Source of the DNA: Dentipellis sp. KUC8613
Taxonomy: Eukaryota > Basidiomycota > Agaricomycetes > Russulales > Hericiaceae
Direction of reading: 5' to 3'
Assembly: GCA_002286715.1 (NCBI GenBank)
Contig: NSJX01000008.1
Coordinates: 87,630-151,629, forward strand
Length of the DNA: 64,000 nt
The notes under the pieces are model-generated. The model did no database searches. It was not told the DNA's origin and worked only from the letters and a program-made list of their open reading frames with translations. Below, piece after piece: positions 34,844 through 45,131 of the stretch (the first letter of the stretch is position 1; each line of letters opens with the position of its first letter). Made by a program: the position numbers and the translations under genes.

Positions 34844-35330
34844 CACTGCGTCTGTTTGATCGATGTGGTCTTCAGCACATCGAAATTCTATGCCGTCCTG
34901 GTCCGAAATGCGGTGGCCAAAGTGAGAGGTGTTATATAAGGAGTCAGAGACCGGGAGCTCGCTCCTCTACACCTCGAGTATCCACTTTTCAAGTGAGGGT
35001 GGAAGCAAGAGTTGAGACGAGGTGCTGCGGTGGCCCGGGCCTGCCTCGAGGATTGCTTGGGCGCCTCAGCTTCACAGAGCCGCTGACTCGGGTCACATGT
35101 GAAGTGTAGACCCAGCGCTCGTCCTTTCCCGCCAAAGCGGGATGGCGACCGTGAAGGAAGCGCAGGAGTGGCGGACCGGCCATGATCATCGACGTAAGTA
35201 ATCTGCAGGGCGGAGATGATCCTGCCAGTCCGATTCCAATCCATCGCATGAAGTGCGCATGAGGCTGCTGCACTATGGCCGTCAGCAGGAAGACCAAGTT
35301 TTTCAAGTGGGTCTCTGCAGCATTGCTGCA
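34844..35330. other. Kinase 5' flank and breakpoint-region sequence
   Basis: 34844-35106 matches the flank of the right FunK1 copy in inverted form. 35107-35330 is not matched in the right arm and lies between the two duplicated blocks, so it marks the left junction. No supported gene. Confidence 0.45.
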
Positions 35331-35479
35331 CACGTTTCTCCTGTTCTGTGCATACCCTCTTGACGGCACGAATATCCCGTGCGCGACCGACGCATGTCGA
35401 AGCGCTGGCCGGTAGCGTAGAGATGTTCTTGTGAACGTGAGTTCTTGAGAAACGTCTTCAAGGAAATATTACGCAGCAT
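35331..35479 (-). pseudogene. HSP78 5' fragment (breakpoint relic)
   Basis: An ATG at 35479 on the minus strand starts MLRNISLKTFLKNS, matching the first exon of the intact HSP78 at 48944 ([14 protein letters not shown]). Small deletions and frame changes follow, and similarity stops near 35330 inside the first exon, so no AAA+ domain is present. It is a relic of the duplicated HSP78 start. Confidence 0.85.
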
Positions 35480-35705
35480 TAGGTGGTCTTCCTTCGTAGT
35501 GAAGCTAGGTATAAGTAGAAGAGGGGGGAGCGGCCAGTAGGTCGAAGGAGACAGGGGAAGTCGCGGCCCGCCGACGCGTCCCGATATCGGTGCGCTCACG
35601 TGATGTCATTGCTGCTGTAGAAATGTCGAGAAGCGCCCATTGTGCCTTTCGAGTCACTTCCCGGCGAGCATGCGCCTATCTCAGGCCTTTCCTCTACTCA
35701 CCACC
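35480..35705. promoter_or_regulatory. Duplicated divergent promoter, FAD-oxidoreductase side active
   Basis: This region between the HSP78 relic and the FAD oxidoreductase corresponds to 48700-48943. The TATA-like GATATATACC of the right copy is reduced to GATATC here, and the CRE-like half-site is changed (TGACATCACGTGA in place of TGACGTCACGTGA). The side facing the FAD gene is well kept. Confidence 0.55.
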
Positions 35706-37450
35706 ATGTCCGTTCTTTCTGTGCCGCTGAACAGGGCCGTCGAGCACCAGGCCGCCTTCGAGCGCCCACACACGCCCGTGCGCGCACCGCTGCCCGTCGA
35801 GAACGCTACACGCTCGTTCTGGCTTCACTCTGCGCCCGATGCGAATCCGCTAGCGAGGGAAGGCAGCACGGGGCCACTCACTTCAGATGCAGACATCTGC
35901 ATCATCGGGTCGGGCATCACAGGGATCTCTGCGGCGTACAACCTCGCCCAGGCCGTGCGTGCGGACCCCGCGCTCGGGCCGCTGAGTGTTGTCGTCCTTG
36001 AGGCACGCGATTTCTGTTAGCAGGTTCCATTCGCTCTCTTCCTGCACCTCTTATCATTCTGATATATACAGGCTCTGGTGCAACCGGTACGCATAGCCGG
36101 ATGAAGTCCTTCTCCTCGTAGCTGATTACGTAAAATAGGCAGAAATGGCGGCCATCTTGCTCCCGTTTCGTTCTTTGGGTTCCGGAACCGTGTCGCGAAG
36201 TATGGTGTGGAATCAGCGAAGCGTACAGTTGCGCTTGAGGAGCACACCGCGACGTCGGTGACGAAGATTGTCACAGACGCTGGCTTGGAGGATGCCATTG
36301 ACTTTGTGGACGGCGGGCGCACCAACTTGTTCCTCACAGAGGAAGAAGAGAAGGGCGCAAAGGCTGACTTTGAAGCGGCGAAGAATGCCGGCGTCGACTT
36401 GTCCTCTATCGAATGGCTCGAGAAAGACGAAGTTCAGAAGGTGCGGCCCGTCTAGATCTCCCGCATTCTCGGCTGCATTGATAACTAAAGATCTGACCTC
36501 TCCAATAGCGTTACGGCGCCAACTACTCCGCCGTCCGCGTGCCCGCGCACAACGTCTGGCCACTCAAGCTCGTCACGCAGCTCTTCACCCTCGCCCAGCA
36601 CGCCACGCCCGCCTTCTCGCTGCACCTGCACACGCACACCCCCGCCACCGCCATCGCGCCCGCCACCTCCCCTGGCCGGCGCTGGACCGTGTCCACGCCG
36701 CGCGGCGGGGTGTCCTGCAGCACCGTGCTGCACGCGACGAACGGGTACGCGTCGCACCTGCTGCCGTCGCTCGCCGGCCCGCGTGGCATCGTGCCCACGC
36801 GCGGGCAGATCGTCGCCGTGCGCGCGGAGGCGCCCGCGCAGGCCATCACGACGTCGGGGTGGACCGCGAACGACCACTTCGAGTACTGGTTCCCGCGGCC
36901 CCTTGCGCCGGGCGCAGAGGACCAGCGGCCGTTGGTGATCTTGGGCGGCGGGCGGGAGGCGAAGGACGCGTTTGAGTTTGGGGAGGCGGACGACTCGGTG
37001 CTGGATAAGATCGCGGGGCGTGCGCTGCGCGGGTTTTTGCCTGCGGTGTTCCCGGGGAAGTATGAAATTGGGCGGGAGCCGGAGATGGAATGGGTACGTG
37101 CATGCTCCATTTTCCATGCGTTCCCGTGCTGAAGGCGGCGGGCAGACTGGCATTATGGGATTCACGAGCAACGGCGACCCCTTCGTCGGACCCGTTGTCG
37201 AGGAGGGCAAGCCTGTCGCAGGTCAGTTCATCGCAGCCGGGTACACGGGGCACGGCATGCCGCGTGCATTCGCATGGTGTGTTTTCAGCGAAATTCGTAC
37301 CCGCGGCCCACCCGCTGATTCTTCCCTTCCAGTGCTGAAGCGGCTGCCAGTATGATCACCGCAGAGCTTGCGGGCAAGGAGTGGTCGCCACCGGACTGGC
37401 TCCCGAGGCACTACATCACGACGAGTACGAATGGGGCACAGCAGGCATGA
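35706..37450 (+). CDS. FAD-dependent oxidoreductase (DAO family), intact copy
   Basis: This is a D-amino-acid-oxidase/glycine-oxidase-fold flavoprotein. Related fungal proteins oxidise amines or amino acids, but the substrate here is unknown. The preferred start is the ATG at 35706 in CCACCATG; an in-frame ATG at 35670 is also possible. The FAD motif ADICIIGSGITGISAAYNLA sits near residue 65, a second conserved block is TGRNGGHLAP after two close introns, and the C-terminal block is MGFTSNGDPFVGP with GQFIAAGYTGHGMPRAF. About six exons; the end is the TGA at 37448. Codon third positions become very GC-rich after 36.5 kb. Its 5' neighbour is the HSP78 relic, and a deleted copy of its first exon lies at 48470-48699. 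Confidence 0.85.
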
Positions 37451-38554
37451 GGCTGAGAGACCCGGTAAATAAAGAATGTTTTGGGCTCGGTTCTTCGTAA
37501 GCAATCGGCATGGAAGACAGCGACGTCATCTGTATTTTGGATATGTGATGCAGTGTACTGTATGTGTATGTGTTTCTGCTTAGCGCTCTCCGCGTCGGTG
37601 GACACTACGTCGTCGGTTCTCAAGTAAACAAAGTCACAGTAAGACAATCAGTCAACATTGTCCCTCCAAAACAATACATGCAGATAATTGACCTTTTCAG
37701 CTAGCACCTCTCAGCGTTTCGACACTCTTGTATGAATCGTACAGTTTAGAATAAGTTGAGAGTACCAGTGTCCGACAGTTTTGCCGCGGGCTTGTCACGA
37801 AACATCCTCGCTAGAGATTCAATTTACAGCAGACTGCTGGCCTTTCTATGTTGTAGACAGACGGTCACCGGTCTGCGAGTGGCTATAATTTAATGACATT
37901 ACCTCACGTCTATGTGCGTGCATATTCTAGATGACTTCCATGGATTTATGGCGAACTCGAACATTGACTGAATTATGTAAAGGACTCGGACCGCATTCTG
38001 TAAAGGCAATAAAGACGGTCAATATGAGGATACCAGCATCAAGAGCGCGCAAGCCAATGTCCGCAATGCTGGTTCTGACCATCAACGGGGAGAGGGTGAT
38101 TGACGTTCAAGTGAATGAACAAGTGGACCAGATTACTGCCAAGATAACAACCTAGGATCCTCACGTGGAGATCCTTCAGCGTCGCGGGTGCATCGTGAAA
38201 TAAATTATGCTGGCCAGGTTACGGGACTATGATTGAGTTCATAAAGTCCTTCCACTGTTCAGTCATTCCTGGGATCAAAGGGTAATTGTCTCGGGCCAAG
38301 TTGGTTCGAGCGCTAGCACGCGTGTTGGCCCAAGGAACGTCAGCAGGAACAATCCCGGCGACATACATATATAGTGACAGCCGCGTTCGACCGTGCTCTT
38401 ACCTACACCCTGCGCGCGTTCGTGGACGTCGGATGCAGGAGTGTCCGTCGTCGTCGAAGCGGAAGACGCGCCCGCTGACGGCGGCAGCTGACCGCGGGTG
38501 TGGTCGTCTGGAGAGCCCGATGAATAAGCGCCTAAACTTCTCCCTGTTGGCATC
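37451..38554. other. Intergenic, no gene seen
   Basis: This 1.1-kb stretch has lower GC than its neighbours. A frame at 37931-38155 is open but without similarity or a promoter. Part of it is the promoter of the RCC1-PHD gene. Confidence 0.4.
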
Positions 38555-41286
38555 ATGAGCGCGCCCACCAGCGACACCACCAACGGACAACAGAAGGACA
38601 GCGGCTCTCCCCACGGCGAGCGCAGATGGGGCCGAGGTGCGTTGTTGACTCTCTTGCGCCCCGACGCCCGCTCACTCGACAATGGCGCGCAGTCCTGATC
38701 GCAGGCGGGACGGACTGGTGCGTGCCCCATTCACCAGCTCGCCAGCACCGACGCGCCGAATTTATATAACCGCCCCTACAGGTTGAAGCTCGGCCGCAAG
38801 GAGCGCGGTCCCAAGTCAGACGGCGATATCCCTGAGTGCGTGCGCCCCTCGCGTCCGCTGGCACCAACCCACACTAACCATACGCGCGCGCAGACACCCG
38901 GACCTGCTCGAGCCGCACATCCTGCGCTCGCTGAGCAACGTCAAGGCCGTGTCCGTGCACACGTCATGCGCGGGCTGCCACTGCATCGTGCTCGACACGG
39001 ACGGCACCGCGTGGATGTTCGGGCGCAACCAGACGAGCGCGCTCGGGTCGCCCAAGCCGGACAGCATCTCGGAGAACGCGCCGCGGCGCGTGCGCGCGAC
39101 GGACCTCGGCGCGCCCGCGGGCACGACGTTCGTGCACGCCGCGTGCGGCCGCGCGCACTCGGTGCTCGTCGGCAGCGACGGGCGCGTCTGGACGGCCGGC
39201 GGCAACAACCTCGGGCAGTGTGCGCACTCGCCGTGCCCGGAGGTGTCGAATTTCAGGCTTGTGAGTGGCCCGCATGACCCCGTGTCGGGCGAGCGGGAGC
39301 ATGTCGTCAAGGCTGCTGCAGGCATCACGTTCACGCTCTTCCTCACAAAAGAGGGCAAAGGTGTGTGGTTCGTGTTCTGTCGCATGCTCTGACGTAGTTG
39401 ACTGTTCCATTAATGCGATACAGTCTATTCTTGTGGGAGCGGCGAAAAGGGCCAGCTCGGGAATGGGCGGACAGGCGAGTATATCGCGACGGGGAACAAG
39501 ACCGCCTACGACATCGAGTCGGAACCAAGTAAGTACTCTCTTTTGGGGTTTCTCCTTACGCGTCCTTGGAGAGTGTGGTATTACGCCCGCCATTGCCACA
39601 GCTGTTCTCGGAACGATGGACAGGGTCGAATCTTGCGTAGTAGATCCAGCCAGAATGTACAAACCATGCCGCTCCGTTTGCATATTGATGGCTGGCCAGT
39701 TGCATCATTTCTGGCTACAGCAGTGTTTTAGGGCGCGTTGGCGCACCGGGCGAGCCAAGCACGCGAGACGCGATCCAGTCTATCGTTCCGGGAACGGCTG
39801 CCATCCCGCTTCCCCACCACGAGTCCAATCTGATGACCGGTCCCCCCAGTTCTTATCAAAGCGCTCCAAGACAAGAAGATCGTCCAGATCGCATGCGGGC
39901 AGCAGCACAGCATCGCGCTGGATGACCAGGGGTACGCACGCGCCTTCTTCAAATTCCATAGCGCTTGCCTGACGTCAGATGCCGCACGACAGGCTGGTCT
40001 ATGTTTGGGGCTACAACGGGTACTGTCGTCTAGGGCTCGGCAACCAGCAGGACGTGCTAACGCCGAAGGTGGTACCTCAGGTACGTACGCGCGCCCGGGC
40101 CTGCTTCTGCTGCATCCTTCTTGGAAGCGGCGTGTTGATGTCGAGGATCCCGGATCCAGTTCGCCGGGCCACAACCGATGATGATGGGCGCAATGGTCGC
40201 AGCCGGACCGTCGAATTCGGTCGTGGTGGATAAGCAGGGCATGTATTATATGGCCGGGAAGGTGCGCTCTTTCGCCGCGCCGTTTTTCCAAACACTGACC
40301 CACAATGGCGGTTTAGTGGAAAAATACCGGTGATGGTACGTGCCGCCTCTAACTTCCCTTGTGCGCGTTCTGAGCATCTATCCAGGCTCCGGCGGCCAGC
40401 CCTACTCGTCATTCCGCTTCATGCAGGATATCATGTAGGTACCTCATCGCGGTCTCACCTCCTCGCCACTGACCGAGCTCAGGGCGTGCAAAATGACGCA
40501 CGTCGCGTGCGGTGGCGTGACCCACTTCGCGCTGTCCCCTGACGAGGAGGACGGCGGCGTGATGACCATCGCGTGGGGGCAGAATGCCGCGAACGGTGCG
40601 CGCACGTGCACGCTGTTTTGTATTGCATGTAGACTGATGCAGCGTATGTGCAGGCGAGCTCGGGCTCGGCCCCAACGAGCCCAAGAGTGCGACCAAGCCG
40701 ACGCGGAACCAGCCGCTGATCGGCATCGACGTCTTCGAGTGCGCTATACTTACTACTTCCTATGCGCGTATATGTACCTCGGGAATACTGACCGAAGCGT
40801 GCAGTGTGATCCCGGGCCAGAACACGACGTACTTCCTCGTGTCGCCGAACGAGAAGTACAGCGACCTGCCGCGGCACCCGCTCGATCTCGAGACGTCCGA
40901 CACGTGCGTGCGCTGCAACCGCGAGACGAGCGACGACGACGCGCCGCTCGAGTGCGAGAAGGTGTGTCTTCCTAGCCCTCCACTGCACTATCATGCTGAC
41001 GCCGTCTCCGCAGTGCGACACACCATACCACCTCGGGTGCCTCGATCCCCCGCTGAGCGCCGTGCCCGACGGCGAGTGGTTCTGTCCTGCATGCACGCGC
41101 TCGCCGGGCGCGCCCGTCGGCGGCGCGGAGCCCGCGCTGCTCCCGCACGCCGCTGCGCCGCAGAAGCGCGGGAAGCGCAAGGCGCAGGAGGAGGATGAAG
41201 ATGACGAGGACGCAGAGGGCGAGAGCGAGGACGAGGGCCCGCGGAGGGCCCGCGGGAAGAAGGCGCCGGCGAAGAGGAAGAAGTAG
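38555..41286 (+). CDS. RCC1-repeat protein with C-terminal PHD finger
   Basis: This is probably a nuclear chromatin-linked protein: RCC1 propellers bind partners such as Ran or chromatin, and PHD fingers read histone tails. About a dozen exons start at the ATG at 38555. A 25-nt exon (38693-38717) is needed to give WGRVLIAGGTDWLKLGRK. Propeller blades include CHCIVLDTDGTAWMFGRN, CGRAHSVLVGSDGRVWTAGG, VYSCGSGEKGQLGNGRTGEY, VWGYNGYCRLGLG and AWGQNAANGELGLG. The PHD finger (CVRCNRE..CDTPYHLGCLDPPL..WFCPAC) lies near 40900-41100, and an acidic then basic tail (RGKKAPAKRKK) looks like a nuclear signal. The stop is at 41284. The model is complete and conserved. It lies inside the inverted segment. 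Confidence 0.9.
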
Positions 41287-41863
41287 GTGCGTGCGCGCGC
41301 TGTGGATCCGGACCTGCGTGCGTCTGGCGTGGTATCTCTGCGTACATATACATATTACACCGGTATCTTCTCCTTGGTCATCGCTACTTCGTTGGCTTCA
41401 TTTCGATCGCCTCTCAATATCCAATGCTCGGTTCTCACTACCATATTTGATTAGTTATGTCTGTCTGTTCTTGGTTTTGCATCCTACGTCTCCATTTTTC
41501 TGTCCTCTAGTCGTTTGTCTGTTGTCTGTGTTTGTCAGTCTCGATCTGTCCGTTTGTTTTGTTTTTGTATAATCGGCTCAATATCACCACGTGCACCACT
41601 GTCTCGACATCGACGCACAGGATCATACGTACCGCCCCCCGCTCCCACTTCGAAGTATCAGAAACCGACTTCAAAGCACTGAGTGTACTCAGTGATCAGA
41701 CAAGCATCGAGTTTCGAGCAACCCCAAAAGATCGCGTCCATTAGTGCATCTCGTATCGTAAGCATGGTATATCGCGTATAACAACTACTTGTCCACCTGC
41801 AACACATAACTTAACACTGTCCTAGCATGTCTCGCCTGCGCCCGCACTCCCCACGACCGCGGC
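41287..41863. other. Intergenic between convergent RCC1-PHD and ERG9
   Basis: T-rich 3' sequence shared by two convergent genes. No frame supported. Confidence 0.5.
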
Positions 41864-43500
41864 CTAATCGTAAATCTTCAGCATGACCCACACGACCAGC
41901 GCGCTCAGGCCCAAGATCGCGAGCACCATCCCGCCCGCGAACAGCAGCACCTCCATCGGCGGGCCCTCGTCGCCGCGGCGCGCGGGCGCGGCGCCCGCTG
42001 CAGGCTGCCGCTGCGCGGCGGCGAGCGCGTCCTTCTCGGACGCGGCCTTGGCGATGCGCGAGCGCGCGTCGTTCGGGTCGATCACCTGCGACGCGCCCGA
42101 GGACACCTTGGACTGCATGACGTGCACGAACGAGGGGAAGTGGTGCTCCGCCCACTGCTCGATCTTGCAGCACGCGACGGAGATGCGCAGGAAGTTGGGG
42201 TCCGCGGGCGTCGCTTTCTTGTGGATCGAGCGCGCGTATTCGCGGAAGGTGTATGCGACCTCGCGGGGGTTCGTCGAGCGCATGATGAGCTGTGCGTACA
42301 GTCAGTTACGGGCGAGAAGGTATGGAGTATGGGAACGGAGGCGCGCACTTTTGCAGCCTCGGCCTTGCGGATCTTGATGTTGCGCTGGAACATCTCCGGG
42401 TTCATGAAGCAGAGGTTGAGCGTCGCCATCGCCATGACGGCGGGGATCGCGCAGAAGTTGAACACGGACTGGTTGCGCACGAGCCGGAGGTAGTCGAGCG
42501 CGTCCACCGCGTGCCGCAGCGCGTCGAGCACCATCCCGCTCTGCACCCACGCCGCGCGCTGCGCGTTCTCCGGGCGCAGGAGCGCCGTGATCTCCTTCAG
42601 CTCGCCCGTGCCGGGCGCGCCGTACTCGGCGCGCGCCCACACCTCGCGCGGCCAGAAGAAGCGGCGCTCGTCGCAGTCCTCGCGGAAGTCGCGGATGATG
42701 TTCGTCTTTTGCAGGAGGAGGCCCATCGAGTTGGACAGCTCGAGCTGGTCCGCGAAGAGCGCCGTCTCGAGGCCCGACGCGGCCCAGATGGACGAGAGGC
42801 CCTCGCCGACGAGCCCCGCGACGAAGTGGCAGTATAGGTCGTAGTCGGCGACACTGTCGAGCGAGATAGCGCCGGTCGTGGCGGCGCGGTGGGCGTAGTC
42901 GGCCATGCCGACTTGCATTTTTTGGCAGACGGAGATGATCACGTCGCGGTAACTTTTGGGGTGTCAGCGCAAGACTAAGGGTAATAGAAGGCACGCACGC
43001 TGGTTTCAGCAAGCCGACTTCCGTGACAACCTTGTCGTAGTCGACGAGGACAATGCGGTCCTTCTCGTCGGGGCCGTTACCATTGAAGGTCCAGCCGGGT
43101 GTGAGGGTCTTTTCGTGGAACGAGCGCAGGAGCGGCTGCTTGACGTCGTCCGGGATTGTCATGTCGTCTTCAATCGTGTCCAACCCGCGCAACACGACGT
43201 AGAACAGGCATATCTGGGATACTCCACGTCAGTCGCCCGCCAGGCACAATATGACGGAGCTGCACACACCGCGCGCGCGAGGTCGCCCTCGAGCTCTTTG
43301 ACGACGGCGGCGAAGCTGCGACTTGTGAGGTCGAGCAGCTCCCAACAGCGCCGCATGGACGCCCTGTCCCAGCCCGAGGTGTCGTGCTCGCGTTTGGCAG
43401 TGATGTCGCGCTTGGGCTCGTGGTAGAGGTAGAACTGGACGAGCGTGCGGAACTCGTGCGGGTGGGTGAGCAGCAAAGTGAGCATGGAAAGTGCGCCCAT
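41864..43500 (-). CDS. ERG9: Squalene synthase (farnesyl-diphosphate farnesyltransferase)
   Basis: It joins two farnesyl diphosphates head to head into squalene with NADPH, the first committed step to ergosterol, on the ER membrane. Exons on the minus strand are 43500-43270, 43213-42999, 42952-42349 and 42289-41864. Both Asp-rich substrate motifs are present: GLDTIEDDMT and NIIRDFREDCDERRFFWP. Other family blocks are GLLLQKTN and RNQSVFNFCAIP. A hydrophobic C-terminal segment near the end is the ER anchor. Length is about 490 residues, as usual for fungi. The ATG at 43500 (MGALSML) is preferred, although the frame is open upstream. A small gene starts divergently 223 bp away. Confidence 0.97.
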
Positions 43501-43723
43501 GGTGACCAGAGAATAAAGGGGAGGAGGAAGAGGAGGAGGAGGAGAGGAGGAAGAGGGAGTGTGGGACGAGAGAGGAGAGAGAGTAGATATAACGATTCGC
43601 TCAACCGGGTCGTACCACTTCCGTGTCCAAATTTCATAATTCCACGAAATATTCGACGCGTCCGCGTCACCTGCTCTCGCCTCTTGCCTCTCGACGACGA
43701 CGACGACAGCGACAGCGACGACC
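43501..43723. promoter_or_regulatory. Divergent promoter of ERG9 and the small gene
   Basis: Only 223 bp separate the two start codons. The ERG9 side is a long purine/pyrimidine-biased GAGGA-rich tract (43515-43590), typical of nucleosome-poor fungal promoters. I found no convincing sterol-response site by eye. Confidence 0.5.
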
Positions 43724-43954
43724 ATGGACACCAGTGTATCCACTCCACCCTCGCGCATCCTCGTCACCTCCACGAAAAAGCTCTCGACCCGCGCCGCGCA
43801 CGCCGCCCTCGACGACTTTCTCGACGACTTCCAGCAGCGCAGCTCGCCGCTCAAGGGCGGCGACCATACCGTCACTGTGCAGCTGCAGAAGCTGAACCAG
43901 GCTCTGCAAGAGGAGAGGGAGAGGAAGAAGGCGAAGAAGGCGGGAAAGCACTAG
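43724..43954 (+). CDS. Small conserved-looking protein of 76 residues, unknown function
   Basis: The single-exon frame begins ATGGACACC (MDTSVSTPPSRILVTSTKK) and ends after a basic tail (RERKKAKKAGKH). The middle is a predicted amphipathic helix or coiled coil (LDDFLDDFQQR, VQLQKLNQALQEERE). The compact start near a strong divergent promoter, the GC-rich third positions and the lack of stops favour a real gene. I do not recognise the family. The antisense frame here is a shadow of the long ERG9 upstream frame. Confidence 0.6.
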   Translation: MDTSVSTPPSRILVTSTKKLSTRAAHAALDDFLDDFQQRSSPLKGGDHTVTVQLQKLNQALQEERERKKAKKAGKH

Positions 43955-45131
43955 CTCCGTGCGTATGTCATTTTTGCATGAAGGGCGTTGCATTGACAGG
44001 TCCCGGACGTGCGTGCAGGAGGAGCAAGGCGTCGTGCCTACAGATCGGACCATTCAAAAGACCATGACTGTCGTTCAGTGTTAAGCTTCAATGCCGAAGA
44101 CTACTGCTCAGATATGCCCGGGTCCATGCTTCTTGCAAGCGCGAGCGCCATATAGACGCCCGAGCGTAGCACTAGTGCCCGTACCCACAGCGCCACCACC
44201 AACATCTGTGGTATGGCACCCTTTTCTTCCTCTCCTTTACCAAACTATATGTCTCCGCTGTAGATGAAGCTTTGTCGAGTCCTCTATATCAAGAGTCTCC
44301 GGGAACAAGTACGGGTTGCATTCTTCACATGTGTCAAAGCTCGGCCATATCTCGCATAATTACGAACCAATCTATTATCTTTCCATATTTAACGATCATT
44401 TATGCATACCTTGAAGTACATATAAGTTCTCCGGTATCCTTCCTCTGCTACTTTCATTGCCCGCTGACTGTGACAGCTTTTATTCGTAAGTCCTGGGATG
44501 CACAAGTTTGCACGATCGAAGCCACTCATCACTTATAGACTTTACCTTCGGCCCGAAGAAGGCATTTGTACGGCGAAGCGCCTCATGTCATAGCTAACGT
44601 TGGCAGGACTGACGCCTGATTTTGACTAAAAGGTCAATGAAAAATAATGGGCACGCATTATTTGACGTCAATGTGGAATGCATGTTTTCGGATGGGTCTT
44701 CTTTTGCTGAAGACAGACACAAATTTATATTGTGCTCCAATTCGTAAGTCCAGTTTTCCATATCCATTTGACCTTAAGATGTTGATCCTGCGGTTCTGTA
44801 ATCGCACACATTGAGAAAGGGAGAGGACCCGACGTTCAGATACGTCGCTTCACATCTTCACATGTGACCCGAGTCAGCGGCTCTCTGAAGCTGAAGCGCC
44901 CAAGCAATCCTCGAGGCGGGCCACCGCCGCATCTTGGATTCGGCTCAACTCTTACTCTCACTTTCACTTGGAAATTGAATACTCGAGGCATACTATTGGA
45001 GGGGAGAGCTTCCGGTCTCTGATTTCTCATATAGCACCTTTCACTCGGGCCACCGCATTTTGGACCAGGACGGCGCGGAATTTCGATATACTCAGGAAGA
45101 CTCGGACTACATCGATCAAACAGACGCAGCG
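43955..45131. other. Intergenic up to right FunK1 copy
   Basis: 43955-44857 is unique, AT-richer sequence with no gene seen. From about 44858 the sequence is the inverted duplicate of 34844-35106, which marks the inner edge of the right arm. Confidence 0.5.

Larger units (their letters stand above)
31112..35106 (+). repeat. Left arm of inverted duplication (AlkB-like end plus FunK1)
   Basis: This stretch is present again, inverted, at about 44858-48430. It holds the 3' exons of the Zn2Cys6/AlkB-like gene and the whole minus-strand FunK1 copy, and ends in a shared non-coding block with GGGTCACATGTGAAG. The coding parts match closely by eye; the spacer at 31.7-32.3 kb has diverged with indels. 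Edges are approximate. Confidence 0.8.
35331..36080 (+). repeat. Left copy of the HSP78-FAD oxidoreductase promoter duplication
   Basis: It spans the HSP78 relic, the divergent promoter and the first exon plus first intron of the FAD oxidoreductase. The inverted partner lies at about 48470-49100. Confidence 0.8.

Noticed and set aside
36485..37210. Long minus-strand frames
   Set aside because: Shadow of the GC-rich exon of the FAD oxidoreductase.
37931..38155. Possible 74-residue gene
   Set aside because: Isolated frame with no promoter signal, no relatives in the window and composition like the surrounding spacer.
40100..40240. Tandem RCC1 proteins as one gene cluster
   Set aside because: The RCC1-PHD gene and the IBtk-like gene both contain RCC1 repeats but differ in all other domains and strand; nearness is probably chance.
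42292..42837. Long Arg-rich plus-strand frame inside ERG9
   Set aside because: Antisense shadow of GC-rich third positions; ERG9 motifs on the minus strand are decisive.
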